Shown here one piece after another: positions 34,141-42,643 of a DNA stretch of 56,763 nt (positions are counted from its first letter, which is position 1; each line of letters opens with the position of its first letter). The stretch covers positions 1-56,763 of the forward strand of contig JACUUM010000007.1 of NCBI GenBank assembly GCA_014859305.1, written 5' to 3'. Under the pieces are notes generated by a model, which had not been told where the DNA came from, searched no databases, and saw only the letters and a program-made list of their open reading frames with translations. Source of the stretch: Coriobacteriia bacterium (GTDB lineage Bacteria > Actinomycetota > Coriobacteriia > Anaerosomatales > Kmv31). The translations under genes were made by a program, and so were the position numbers.

Positions 34141-36411
34141 TTGAAGGACCACACCCCCCGCGCCCCGCGCCGTCCGTCCCTGACCACCGCCCTCCTCGTC
34201 TGCGCGACCGCCCTGGGCGCCGCGCTCGCCGGGCCGCCGGCGGCCTCCGCGCTGCTCCTCGAGATGTCGGTCGAGGAGATGAGCGCGACCGCCTCGCGGA
34301 TCGTGCTCGGCGAGGTGAACTCGGTCGGCTCCCGGATGGACGCCGACGAGGGCGTCTCCACCGAGTCCCGCGTCCGCGTCCTGCGCACGCTGAAAGGGCG
34401 GCCCGCCGGCGAGCTCCGCGTCTCGTATCCCGGGGGCTCCCTCGGACCGCTCACGGTGGTGGTGCCCGACGCGCCGTCGCTCGCCCCGGGGATGCGCGCG
34501 CTGTTCTTCCTCGATGACGCGGGGCGCCCGATCGGCTGGCGAGAGAGCGTGCTGGAGGTCCGCCGAGGAGAGGTCCCGCGCGAGCGCCAGAGCCTCGCGC
34601 ACGTCGAGACGAGGATACGAGCCGCCGCCGCGCTCCCGCCGGAGGCCGTCCCCGACGCGCCGACCGCCCCGGCGCTGCTCGATTCCGCCGTCGAGGCAGC
34701 CGCCGGCCCGAGCATCGGCTCGGTCTCCCCCGCCTCCGCCTCGGCCGGGACCGGTTCCGTGGTGGTCATCACCGGCTCGGGGTTCGGCGGCCAGGCGGGT
34801 TCGGTGGGGTTCTTCTACCGCTCCGGCCAGCCGGAGATCCACGGCAAGGTCGTCTCCTGGAGCGATACCCGCATCGAGGTCGTCGTCCCGGTCGGCTACG
34901 TGAACGGCTACCCGGGCTCGGCCGGCAGCGGCCCGCTCACGGTGCGGACGGCCGGTGGCGAGTCCGCCACCAAGGACTTCCGCGTCACCTTCGGCTTCGG
35001 CGGCAACCGCTGGCCGGGGGGCCGGGTCGCTTACAGGGTGAACGCGAACGGCCCCGTTCCGGGCACCAAGGCGGCCGTCGACGCCGCCGCCGCCACGTGG
35101 AGCGCGGCGGGCAACCTCCTGATGGTCAACGAAGGGGCGACCTCGGTCACGAAGCCGCAGGCCGGCGACGGCAACACCGTCTCCTGGGCCGACCTGCCCG
35201 CCGGGGTCCTCGGCCAGGCGTCGCTGCGCTTCTACAACGGCCAGATGCTCGAGACCGACTTCGCGTTCAACCGGGTCTTCACCTCCTGGGGCGACGGCTC
35301 GCCGGGGACCATCGACCTCCAGTCGGTCGCCCTGCACGAGATGGGGCACTGGATCGACCTTCGCGACCTGTACGGGGCGAACGACGCGGGCAAGGTGATG
35401 CGGGGGGTCATCGGCACCGGCGTGCGCCGCCGCGTGCTGACTGCCGACGACGCCGCCGGCCCGAGGTACGCCTACGGCGCGCCGCCGGCGACGGTGCCCA
35501 TCAAGCGCCTCTCCGGCGCGGACCGCTACGCCACCTCGGCGGCCGTCTCGCGTTCGGCGTTCCCCGCCGCGCCCGCCGTCGTGCTGGCCACCGGCCAGGA
35601 CTTCCCCGACGCTCTCGCCGCCTCGGGCCTCGCCGGAAGCTACGGCGGCCCACTGTTGCTCACGCGGCGCGGAGACCTGCCCTCGGAGGTGCGCTCGGAG
35701 ATCGTGCGCCTGAAGGCGAGCCGCGTGATCGTCGTGGGTGGCGCTTCCGCCGTCAGCGCCACGGTGGCCCGCACGGCCGCCGCCATCCCGGGGGTCACCG
35801 TGGAGCGCGTCGCCGGGGCCGACCGCTACGAGACGGCAGCCGCGGTCGCGAGGCGCATCGCGTCGCGCGAGGGCGGCATCGGCGAGGCGTTCCTGGTGCG
35901 CGGCGACTCCTTCGCCGATGCGCTGGCCGTGGCGCCCTACGCCTACTCGCAGCGCATCCCCGTCCTGCTCGCCTCGCAGACCGGCCTTCCCTCCGCCTCG
36001 CGCAACGTTCTCGCGTCGGCGGGCACCGGCACGGTCGTCGTCGCCGGGAGCACGTCGGCGGTGCCGAGGACGGCCGTCAGCGCGCTCTCGGCCTCGACGG
36101 TGCGGGTCGCCGGAGCGAACCGTTACGAGACCGCGTCCGCGATGGTGGGCTACGCGGTGTCACGGGGTTGGACCGAACCCGGCAGCGTCGCGGTGGCCAC
36201 GGGCACGAGCTTCCCCGATGCGCTGGGCGGCGGGGCGGCTGTCGGGTCGGCCGGCGGAGGGGTGCTGCTCACGGCGCCGGCGTCGCTGTCCTCCCCGGCG
36301 GCCAGGCGCCTGACCGCCTCCAAGCGGACGCTCGAGAGGGTGACCGTGCTGGGCAGCACGAAGGCGGTGTCCTCGGCGGTCGTCTCGCAGATATCGCTCG
36401 CGTTGCGATAG
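34141..36411 (+). CDS. Secreted matrixin-like metalloprotease with IPT/TIG domain and three CWB2 repeats
   Basis: 756 residues from TTG 34141, with GGAG 6 nt upstream and a signal peptide next (SLTTALLVCATALGAALAGP). Order: N-terminal domain with MSVEEMSATASRIVLGEVNS; IPT/TIG domain at about 195-285 (PSIGSVSPASASAGTGSVVV, ITGSGFGG); a matrixin-like zinc protease at about 290-435 (AAATWSAAGN, VSWADLP, then LHEMGHWIDLRDLYG carrying HExxH; the third ligand is less clear because D replaces the usual GxxH/D); then three CWB2 repeats (KRLSGADRYATSAAVSRSAF, ERVAGADRYETAAAVARRIA, VRVAGANRYETASAMVGYAV). This predicts a wall-anchored surface peptidase. Confidence 0.85.
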   Translation: MKDHTPRAPRRPSLTTALLVCATALGAALAGPPAASALLLEMSVEEMSATASRIVLGEVNSVGSRMDADEGVSTESRVRVLRTLKGRPAGELRVSYPGGSLGPLTVVVPDAPSLAPGMRALFFLDDAGRPIGWRESVLEVRRGEVPRERQSLAHVETRIRAAAALPPEAVPDAPTAPALLDSAVEAAAGPSIGSVSPASASAGTGSVVVITGSGFGGQAGSVGFFYRSGQPEIHGKVVSWSDTRIEVVVPVGYVNGYPGSAGSGPLTVRTAGGESATKDFRVTFGFGGNRWPGGRVAYRVNANGPVPGTKAAVDAAAATWSAAGNLLMVNEGATSVTKPQAGDGNTVSWADLPAGVLGQASLRFYNGQMLETDFAFNRVFTSWGDGSPGTIDLQSVALHEMGHWIDLRDLYGANDAGKVMRGVIGTGVRRRVLTADDAAGPRYAYGAPPATVPIKRLSGADRYATSAAVSRSAFPAAPAVVLATGQDFPDALAASGLAGSYGGPLLLTRRGDLPSEVRSEIVRLKASRVIVVGGASAVSATVARTAAAIPGVTVERVAGADRYETAAAVARRIASREGGIGEAFLVRGDSFADALAVAPYAYSQRIPVLLASQTGLPSASRNVLASAGTGTVVVAGSTSAVPRTAVSALSASTVRVAGANRYETASAMVGYAVSRGWTEPGSVAVATGTSFPDALGGGAAVGSAGGGVLLTAPASLSSPAARRLTASKRTLERVTVLGSTKAVSSAVVSQISLALR

Positions 36412-36454
36412 CGGACGGCCCGCGGACCGGCACCGCCCGGAGCCGGCAGGGGGC

Positions 36455-36832
36455 CTACGCGCTGTGGGGCCCGGGCTCCTCGGGCACCTCGCCGCAGATG
36501 CCGAAGCACTCCCGGTGCGGTTCGTTCACCACGATCATCACGTCGTCGGCCGACACACCCGGCGACAGCGCGAGACTGTGGACGATGCGCTCGTAGAGGT
36601 CGCGCTTGACCGCGCCGTCGCGGGGCAGCATCGAGATCTCGATCAGCGTGAGCCGGTCGGACTTGGTCTCCGGGACGTCGAGGTCGGACGGCTCGTACTC
36701 CGCGATGCGTTGCATGATCCGCTCGTCGGGCACGCCCAGGGCCTCCACGAGCGCGCGCCTCACCCCGTGCAGGAGCGCCCGCCGGTACTGCCCCGTCTTG
36801 CCGGCCTGGATCTCGATCCTGACGAAGGGCAC
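36455..36832 (-). CDS. Tautomerase-superfamily protein
   Basis: 125 residues from GTG 36832, chosen because GGAGGAACGC precedes it and proline then becomes residue 2 (MPFVRIEIQAGKTGQYRRAL), the catalytic N-terminal proline of the 4-oxalocrotonate tautomerase fold after Met removal. The protein has two beta-alpha-beta halves (RLTLIEISMLPRDGAVKRDL and VSADDVMIVVNEPHRECFGI), as in single-chain fused tautomerases. Substrate not inferable. A longer frame up to 37141 is shadow of the acylphosphatase gene. The gene is convergent with the CWB2 metalloprotease-like gene and divergent from acylphosphatase. Confidence 0.75.
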   Translation of the reverse strand: MPFVRIEIQAGKTGQYRRALLHGVRRALVEALGVPDERIMQRIAEYEPSDLDVPETKSDRLTLIEISMLPRDGAVKRDLYERIVHSLALSPGVSADDVMIVVNEPHRECFGICGEVPEEPGPHSA

Positions 36833-36946
36833 GCGTTCCTCCGCTCGCGCACGCGCCGCACGCGATCGCAGTGCGGCCACGGTCCTCCGCCAGTATACGC
36901 CGAGGGGTGGTAGGGTACCGTCCAGAGCAGCGAGGAGGGAGGGCCG

Positions 36947-37228
36947 ATGGAGGACGGACGGGCGCGGGCGCGTGTGCTCGTGGACGGCGTCGTCCAAGGC
37001 GTCTTCTTCCGGGCGGAGACGCGACGCGCCGCCGCCGGCCTCGGCGTGGACGGCTGGGTGCGCAACCTGCCCGACGGCCGGGTCGAGGCGGTGTTCGAGG
37101 GCGATCCCGAGGCCGTTCGCCGCGCCGTTCGCTGGGCGCACGCAGGGCCCCCGCGCGCGGTGGTCGAGCGCGTGGAGGTCGCCTGGGAGAAGCCCGAGGG
37201 CCTCTTAGGGTTCGAGGTGCGCCATTAG
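36947..37228 (+). CDS. acyP: Acylphosphatase
   Basis: 93 residues, full length for the family, ATG behind GGAGGGAGGGCCG. The signature VLVDGVVQGVFFRAETRRAA includes catalytic Arg22, and GVDGWVRNLPDGRVEAVFEG includes catalytic Asn40; QGVFFR and GWVRN match the acylphosphatase consensus. It hydrolyses acyl phosphates such as acetyl phosphate or 1,3-bisphosphoglycerate in the cytoplasm. The hemolysin-III-like gene follows after 32 bp on the same strand and may be co-transcribed. Confidence 0.93.
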   Translation: MEDGRARARVLVDGVVQGVFFRAETRRAAAGLGVDGWVRNLPDGRVEAVFEGDPEAVRRAVRWAHAGPPRAVVERVEVAWEKPEGLLGFEVRH

Positions 37229-37260
37229 GAACGCGCCGATCCGCGGCGGGAGGGGATAGA

Positions 37261-37980
37261 ATGGCTCCTACGGAACGGCCGGCGGGAAGGACGGTGCGGG
37301 TGAGCAGGCTGGCGATGGAGACCGCGGGCTCGGGCAGGCTCCGCAGGCAGTACTCGCTCGGCGAGGAGGTCGCGCACTCCGTGACCCACGGTGTCGGCGC
37401 GCTCTTCGGCGTCGCGGCGCTCACGCTCCTCGTGGCCTTCGCCGCGCTGTTCGGCGACGGCCGCGCGCTCGCCGGAGGTATCGTCTTCGGGGTCGCCCTC
37501 GTGCTGGAGTACACCTTCTCCTGCCTGTACCACTCCTTCCCCTGGCCGAGGACCAAGCACGTCTTCAAGGTGCTCGACCACGCCGGCATCTACCTGCTCA
37601 TCGCCGGGACCTACACGCCTTTCACGCTCGTGACGCTGTCCGGGACGCGGGGCTGGCTGCTCTTCGCCGTGGTCTGGGCGCTGGCCGCCGCCGGCATCGC
37701 GGCCGAGGCGTTCTGGGTCTATCGCCCGAAATGGCTCTCCGCCGCCGGCTACCTGGCGATGGGCTGGGTCGTGCTCGGCACGCTGGGCCCGCTCACCTCC
37801 GCGCTGCCTCGCCCGGGGTTGTGGCTGCTGGTCGCCGGAGGGCTCGCCTACACGCTGGGCACCGTCTTCTACGTGATGAAGCGCGTGCCCTACGCGCACA
37901 TGGTCTGGCACCTGTTCGTGCTCGGGGGCAGCGCCTGCCACTTCGTCGCAGTGCTGCTGTACGTGACGCCGGCGAGGTAG
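37261..37980 (+). CDS. Hemolysin III / PAQR-family membrane protein
   Basis: 239 residues, ATG right after GGGAGGGGATAGA. Seven hydrophobic helices and the family signatures EEVAHSVTHGVGALFGVAAL, YTFSCLYHSFPW, FKVLDHAGIYLLIAGTYTPF, MGWVVLGTLGP and VPYAHMVWHLFVLGGSACHF. The conserved SxxxH, D-H and HxxxH residues of the zinc-dependent PAQR fold are present. Related proteins are called hemolysin III or YqfA; the biochemical role is not established. A basic N-terminal leader of about 30 residues precedes the first helix. Confidence 0.88.
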   Translation: MAPTERPAGRTVRVSRLAMETAGSGRLRRQYSLGEEVAHSVTHGVGALFGVAALTLLVAFAALFGDGRALAGGIVFGVALVLEYTFSCLYHSFPWPRTKHVFKVLDHAGIYLLIAGTYTPFTLVTLSGTRGWLLFAVVWALAAAGIAAEAFWVYRPKWLSAAGYLAMGWVVLGTLGPLTSALPRPGLWLLVAGGLAYTLGTVFYVMKRVPYAHMVWHLFVLGGSACHFVAVLLYVTPAR

Positions 37981-38031
37981 CCCCGCACGGCCGCGCCGCG
38001 AGCGCTCGCGCTGGCCCGCGCGGCGCCCACC

Positions 38032-39138
38032 TCACCAGCGGAGCGCCAGGGCGCCCTCCGGTGTCGACTCCACCCCGGTGCCGAGCGCGCGGCCCTCCCG
38101 GTCCAGGCGCCCCCGCAGCCACTCGGCCTCCTCCCCGTTCGCGCGCTCCAGCCGGAAGCGGCGGGAACGGAACGGCACCGTCTCCAGGCGCGCGAGGCGC
38201 CCCGAAGGCGCATCGAGCGTGACGAAGTACGCCAGCACGAGGTCGGCCCTGTACTCCTCGTAGCCGGAGATCCCCTCGTAGTCGTTGACGAAGTCGCCGC
38301 ACCCGTACAGGATCGGCCGCCCGCGGTGGACCTCGATCCCCTTGGGATGGTGCGACGAGTGGCCGTGCACGACGTCGGCGGCCGCGGCATCGACGAGCCG
38401 GCGCGCGAACGCGCGCTGCTCCTCCGGGATCGCGTACCCCCAGTTGCCGCCCCAGTGGACCGACACGACCACGACGTCGCCGGGCGCGCGATGCCGGCGG
38501 ATCTCCTCGGCCGCCCTGTCCGCGACGCTCTCGGAGAGAGCCGGCAGGAGGCGGACCCCCGCTCGGCCGGGCGCCGCCGCCCAGTGTCCCGGGATGCCGC
38601 TGTCCGGCGAGGCCAGGCCGAAGACGAGCACGCGAGCCCCGTCCGGTGCGGCCAGCACGGCCGGCGCGGCGGCCTCCTCGAGGTCACGCCCCGCTCCGGC
38701 GGTGGCGATGCCGGCGCCCCGCAACGTCTCCAGCGTCTCCAGCAGTCCCCGGACGCCCCAGTCCAGCACGTGGTTGTTCGCCAGCACGCAGCAGTCGATC
38801 CCGGCGGCGATCAGGCAGGGCGCGTTGGCGGGGTGCATCCGGTAGTTGATGCCTTTCGGCTCGGCGTCCTCGCTGGTGGTGACGCTCGTCTCCAGGTTCA
38901 CGGCGCGCCGGTCGGGCGTCCGTGCTTCCAGCTCCGCCAAGGCGTCGCCCCAGATGTACGGGAAGTCGACGGGACCGGGGATGGGTCCGTGGGCGCGCTC
39001 CGCCAGCTCCACGTACCCCAGCGCCGAGGACATGTACGGCTCGCGGATCGCAGGCTCCGAGGGGTGCGGGAGCACCTGGTCGATCCCGCGTCCGGTCATG
39101 ACGTCGCCGCAGAGGAACAGCGTCACCGCGTCGCTCAT
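38032..39138 (-). CDS. CapA/PGA_cap-like metallophosphatase-fold protein
   Basis: 368 residues, ATG behind GGGGAGGGC. Motifs of the PgsA/CapA family: LFLCGDVMTGRGIDQVLPHP (metal ligands), VNLETSVTTSEDAEPKGINY, ADIDCCVLANNHVLDWG-type segment (ANNHVLDWGVRGLLETLETL), VVVSVHWGGNWGYAIPEEQR and VHGHSSHHPKGIEVHRGRPI with conserved histidines. CapA in Bacillus acts with poly-gamma-glutamate synthesis, but no capB/capC neighbours are seen, and no signal peptide is present here, so this is likely a stand-alone family member of unknown substrate. Confidence 0.87.
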   Translation of the reverse strand: MSDAVTLFLCGDVMTGRGIDQVLPHPSEPAIREPYMSSALGYVELAERAHGPIPGPVDFPYIWGDALAELEARTPDRRAVNLETSVTTSEDAEPKGINYRMHPANAPCLIAAGIDCCVLANNHVLDWGVRGLLETLETLRGAGIATAGAGRDLEEAAAPAVLAAPDGARVLVFGLASPDSGIPGHWAAAPGRAGVRLLPALSESVADRAAEEIRRHRAPGDVVVVSVHWGGNWGYAIPEEQRAFARRLVDAAAADVVHGHSSHHPKGIEVHRGRPILYGCGDFVNDYEGISGYEEYRADLVLAYFVTLDAPSGRLARLETVPFRSRRFRLERANGEEAEWLRGRLDREGRALGTGVESTPEGALALRW

Positions 39139-39202
39139 CGGGACCGCCCTCCCCGGACTCCGGCTCGTCCGCCGCCCTTCACCCGAGGGGCCCGACGCCG
39201 CC

Positions 39203-40005
39203 CTACACCACGTCGCGCCTCCGGAATGCGTACATCCCCACTGCTGAGAACAGCACCGTCGCGACGCCGAACACCAGCAACGCGCTACGCGCGAGCTCGA
39301 GGTCGTCGATCACCTCGGCGGGCCGCCAGTAGTGGAACAGCGAGAAGTCCTTCAGCCACTCGGCCCTCTCCGTGAGGTTGCCCAGAAGGTCGGCGAGGTA
39401 CATCGCGATCAGCACGCCGAGCGTGATCGCGGTCGTGCGCCCCTTGCCCGAGGACGCCGCCGAGACGGCGAACGCGAAGCTGCCGATGGCCAGCGTGACC
39501 AGCGTGCCCGCCACGAACAGCAAGCCCATCGCGTCCAGCGGCACGTCCACGCCGTGCAGCAGCCCCGGCAGGTAGATCGTGGCCACCGTGACGAGGTTGA
39601 GCACGATCGCGTAGACGACCATGCCGAGGTAGCTGGTGAGCACGACGCTCGTTCGCGAGACCGGCTGCGCCAGCGTGACCTCCATCGTCCCGTCCTCGAC
39701 CGCCCCGCCGAGCGCCCCGGCGATGAACGTGATGACCGCCGCCCCGACGATGAAGACCCAGATGAGGCTCAGGTACTCGATGCCGAGGAACCCGCCCAGC
39801 GTCGTGAACTCCAGCCCCGCGCCGCCGAACGCCGCCAGGAGCTCCTCGGTGAAGACGCTCTCCACCGCTTCGATGTACTGGGGGTTCTGCTCGATCAGCG
39901 GGAAGAAGGCGACGATCATCCAGCCGTAGGCCGCCAGGCCGACGGAGTACCAGAACAGCGAGACGCGCCGCAGCTGCAGCGACGCTCTCAGGATCGTCCA
40001 GTCCA

Positions 40006-40006
<1 letters not shown>
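39203..40006 (-). CDS. ABC-2 type transporter permease
   Basis: 267 residues with six hydrophobic segments: LFWYSVGLAAYGWMIVAFFP, YLSLIWVFIVGAAVITFIAG, VVLTSYLGMVVYAIVLNLVT, LLFVAGTLVTLAIGSFAFAV, AITLGVLIAMYLADLLG and SALLVFGVATVLFSAVGMYA. The GGAVEDGTMEVTLAQPVSR loop is typical of ABC-2 permeases. ATG 40006 overlaps the ATPase stop by one base, showing translational coupling. Together they form an export system; the substrate is unknown. Confidence 0.87.
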
Positions 40007-40914
<908 letters not shown>

Positions 40915-40993
40915 GCGCACCCCCTCCTCCGTCCCGGTGGTGTGTGCCTCGAGCGCCGAAAGCGTCCCACATCCGGCGGCTCGCGACACGGAA

Positions 40994-41021
40994 GGGGCCG
41001 GCGGGTGGCCCCGCCGGCCCG
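40994..41021 (-). terminator. Stem-loop terminator downstream of tRNA-Ala
   Basis: An 11-bp perfect GC-rich stem (GGGCCGGCGGG / CCCGCCGGCCC) with a 4-nt loop, starting about 11 nt past the tRNA 3' end. The following minus-strand bases (CTTCCGTG) hold only a short pyrimidine run, so it is intrinsic-like but weak in U. Confidence 0.65.
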
Positions 41022-41031
41022 TCGTCGCCTA

Positions 41032-41107
41032 TGGTGGAGACGAAGGGGCTCGAACCCTCGACCTCAGGCTTGCAAAGCCCGCGCTCTCCCAACTGAGCTA
41101 CGTCCCC
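41032..41107 (-). tRNA. tRNA-Ala (anticodon TGC)
   Basis: 76 nt including an encoded CCA. Acceptor strands GGGGACG / CGTCTCC pair, with a G-T wobble; the D arm contains AGCTCAGTTGGGAGAGC, the anticodon arm is CGGGC-TTTGCAA-GCCTG with anticodon TGC, and the T arm is GAGGG-TTCGAGC-CCCTT. It reads GCA alanine codons. A TACAAT -10 lies 14 nt upstream and a strong stem-loop lies downstream. Confidence 0.97.
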
Positions 41108-41121
41108 GTATGCGGCTAAGG

Positions 41122-41127
41122 ATTGTA
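41122..41127 (-). promoter_or_regulatory. -10 box of the tRNA-Ala promoter
   Basis: Minus-strand TACAAT preceded by TGG (extended -10 context), 14 nt before the tRNA 5' end. A -35 match at 16-18 bp is poor. Confidence 0.55.
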
Positions 41128-41598
41128 CCACGCGGGCCGGTCAGGGAGGCCGCTCGTCCCGCCGCCCCTCCTCTCCCCCGGACGTCGAGAAGGGGCGGCC
41201 CGACGGGCTCACCCCCCGCGTACTCGCACGGCGACGGTTCCTCGGCACAGGCGAGAACCGGGACGGCCTTCGCACCGCTCGAGGTTCCCCTCTGAAGGGA
41301 GATGCTCCGGAGCTGTCGGCCGCATCCAAACCTGGCGGCCTCACCCCGGCGATACCCCAGGAGCTTATGCCCGATCCCCCGGCGGCCCGTCTCGTCTGTC
41401 TCCACACGTTCCCCTCGTGCGGATCTCGGACCGATTCAGGACATGCCGACTCTCACATGCGCCGGCCGGAGGTCTTCATCTGCCGTCCCGGTCGAGTCTC
41501 GTCTTGCTGGTCTGCGTCCACCTAGATAGACTCACCTCGCTACGGCTCGACGACAGGTCGCCGCTGCGGGCCGAGCGCCCGCGGGCGGCTCACTCCTG

Positions 41599-41604
41599 AT
41601 TATA
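41599..41604 (-). promoter_or_regulatory. Consensus -10 (TATAAT) facing the unexplained non-coding region
   Basis: Perfect TATAAT in GC-rich surroundings, on the minus strand, about 70 nt past the selenoprotein gene stop. The -35 position (GTGCCC at 17 bp) does not match, so activity is uncertain. Confidence 0.4.
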
Positions 41605-41629
41605 CCCCCCCGAGGACCCCGGGGCACCT

Positions 41630-41644
41630 CCGGCCGACGGCCGG
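41630..41644 (-). terminator. Possible stem-loop after the rhodanese-thioredoxin gene
   Basis: CCGGCC-GAC-GGCCGG, 28-43 nt beyond the stop codon at 41673; no U tract follows. Confidence 0.35.
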
Positions 41645-41672
41645 CTCCGGCTGTCGCCGCCCGCCCAGGACC

Positions 41673-42380
41673 CTACTCGAGCGCGTCGAGCCTTCCGCGC
41701 AGATCCCGCTCGGCCATCCCTCCGACCACCTGCGCGGAGATGCTCTCGTCCGCGTTCACGAAGACGAACGTCGGCACGTACTGCACGCCGAGCTCGCCCG
41801 CCAGCTCGCCCGCCTCTCCCCCCGGCCCGTCGATGTCGTAGACCCGGAACTCGACCTTGCCCTCGTACTCCTTGCGCAGCCTATCCACGATAGGCTTCAT
41901 CTCGATGCACGTCGGTCAACCGTCGGAGGTGAACTCGACGAGCACCGGCAGGCCGTCCGTCTCGATCGCGCCCGCTCCCCGCTGCGCCGTGTCCGTGGTC
42001 AGCTCGCCGTCCCAGCCCGAGATACCGCGCTCGTGGTTGTACAGGCGCCTGAAGCCCATGCGCCGCAGCTGCTCCATGGCGGTCGAGGACCGGGCCCCCG
42101 TGGCGCAGTACAGCACGATGTCCTGATCGCGGTCCCAGTCGCGCGCGGCCTCCGCCACCCGCTCGGGCGGGACGAGCTCGGCCCCGGCGATGTGCCCCAT
42201 CGCGAACTCGCCCGGGCTGCGCACGTCGACCAGCCGTGCGCCTCCGGTGACGAGCTCGCGCAGCCGGTCGTTGCCGATGTTCTCGGCCGCCCCGGGGGCC
42301 GGGCGGGTCAACGCGTAACCGAGCCCGACGAGCAGGATGCCGACGGCGGTCGTCCAGATGATCGCTCTCGATGGCTTCAT
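41673..42380 (-). CDS. Membrane-anchored rhodanese-thioredoxin fusion with UGA at the CxxC position (candidate selenoprotein)
   Basis: 235 residues if UGA is read as selenocysteine, from ATG 42380 (GAGGGAGAGCGA upstream). Residues 7-25 form a signal anchor (AIIWTTAVGILLVGLGYAL). A rhodanese domain spans about 38-130 (ARLVDVRSPGEFAMGHIAGA, VLYCATGARSSTAMEQLRRM with catalytic Cys in YCATGAR, YNHERGISGW). The thioredoxin domain starts VLVEFTSDG, then TGA (41916-41918, residue 155), then PTCIEMKPIVDRL, giving U-P-T-C where homologs have C-P-x-C. It continues in the same frame without a shift: VEFRVYDIDGPGGEAGELAG, YVPTFVFVNADE (cis-Pro). Without readthrough both halves would be broken exactly at the catalytic residue. 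The enzyme would face outside the membrane and handle persulfide, disulfide or peroxide redox. A SECIS-like hairpin and a CsoR-type operator accompany it. Confidence 0.85.
41878..41896 (-). promoter_or_regulatory. Candidate bacterial SECIS hairpin after UGA 41918-41916
   Basis: Minus-strand AGCCTATC and GATAGGCT form a perfect 8-bp stem with a 3-nt GTG loop. The loop starts 27 nt after the UGA and begins with G, fitting the bacterial SECIS consensus (16-37 nt spacing, G in the first two loop bases) and nearly matching the spacing of the hairpin at 24732-24760. Confidence 0.8.
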
Positions 42381-42415
42381 TCGCTCTCCCTCGCGACTCG
42401 TCCGCGCCTCGTTCC

Positions 42416-42444
42416 TGTATACCCCGCGGGGTATCTTCAGGCAA
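42416..42444 (-). promoter_or_regulatory. Promoter of the rhodanese-thioredoxin gene
   Basis: -35 TTGCCT (42439-42444) and -10 TATACA (42416-42421) are separated by exactly 17 bp on the minus strand, about 35 nt before the ATG. Both elements match sigma-70-type consensus well, five of six bases for -10 and four of six for -35. Confidence 0.75.
42419..42434. promoter_or_regulatory. 16-bp palindromic operator of CsoR/CstR type
   Basis: ATACCCCGCGGGGTAT is a perfect inverted repeat filling most of the promoter spacer and touching the -10 box, where bound repressor would block RNA polymerase. The TACCCC-N-GGGGTA arrangement is that reported for CsoR-family repressors (copper CsoR, persulfide CstR). 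A rhodanese target favours the persulfide branch. No CsoR gene is in the window. Confidence 0.7.
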
Positions 42445-42643
42445 GCGGTGCGCCGAGGAGCGCCGCGCAAGCGGCTTCGCGCGGCTCACCGCGGCCCCCA
42501 CCAGTGATGGGAAGAAAGTAGTGTCACAATAGAGGACGTCACGCGTACAGCAAGCGACCGACCAAGACACGGGGTGCCGCGTCGGCCCGAAGACCGTCAC
42601 GCGAGGGGGGCGCGCGCCGGCACGGAGAGGGCGAGACCGACCC

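Larger units (their letters stand above)
41108..41672. other. 565-bp non-coding region, hairpin-rich, candidate structured RNA on the minus strand
   Basis: No open frame here has a ribosome site or convincing codon use. On the minus strand a perfect TATAAT lies at 41599-41604, and downstream of it several stems can be drawn: CCGCACG/CGTGTGG around AGGGGAA, GGCCGC/GCGGCC, GCTCC/GGAGC, TCCC/GGGGA with a TTCA-rich loop, and GGTTC.TCG/CGAGGAACC. The tRNA has its own -10, so a separate RNA of up to about 480 nt is possible. I could not match it to RNase P RNA, tmRNA, SRP RNA, 6S, tRNA-Sec or a riboswitch that I know. Confidence 0.5.

Noticed and set aside
41108-41604. RNase P RNA, tmRNA, SRP RNA, tRNA-Sec or a ydaO (c-di-AMP) riboswitch in the non-coding gap
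   Set aside because: The hallmark motifs (GAGGAAAGTC of RNase P, tmRNA resume region, SRP tetraloop, tRNA-Sec long arm, ydaO GGGGTGAA/GAACCCGACAGCTAAC pair) were not found; only a short CCGACAGCTCC resemblance to ydaO.
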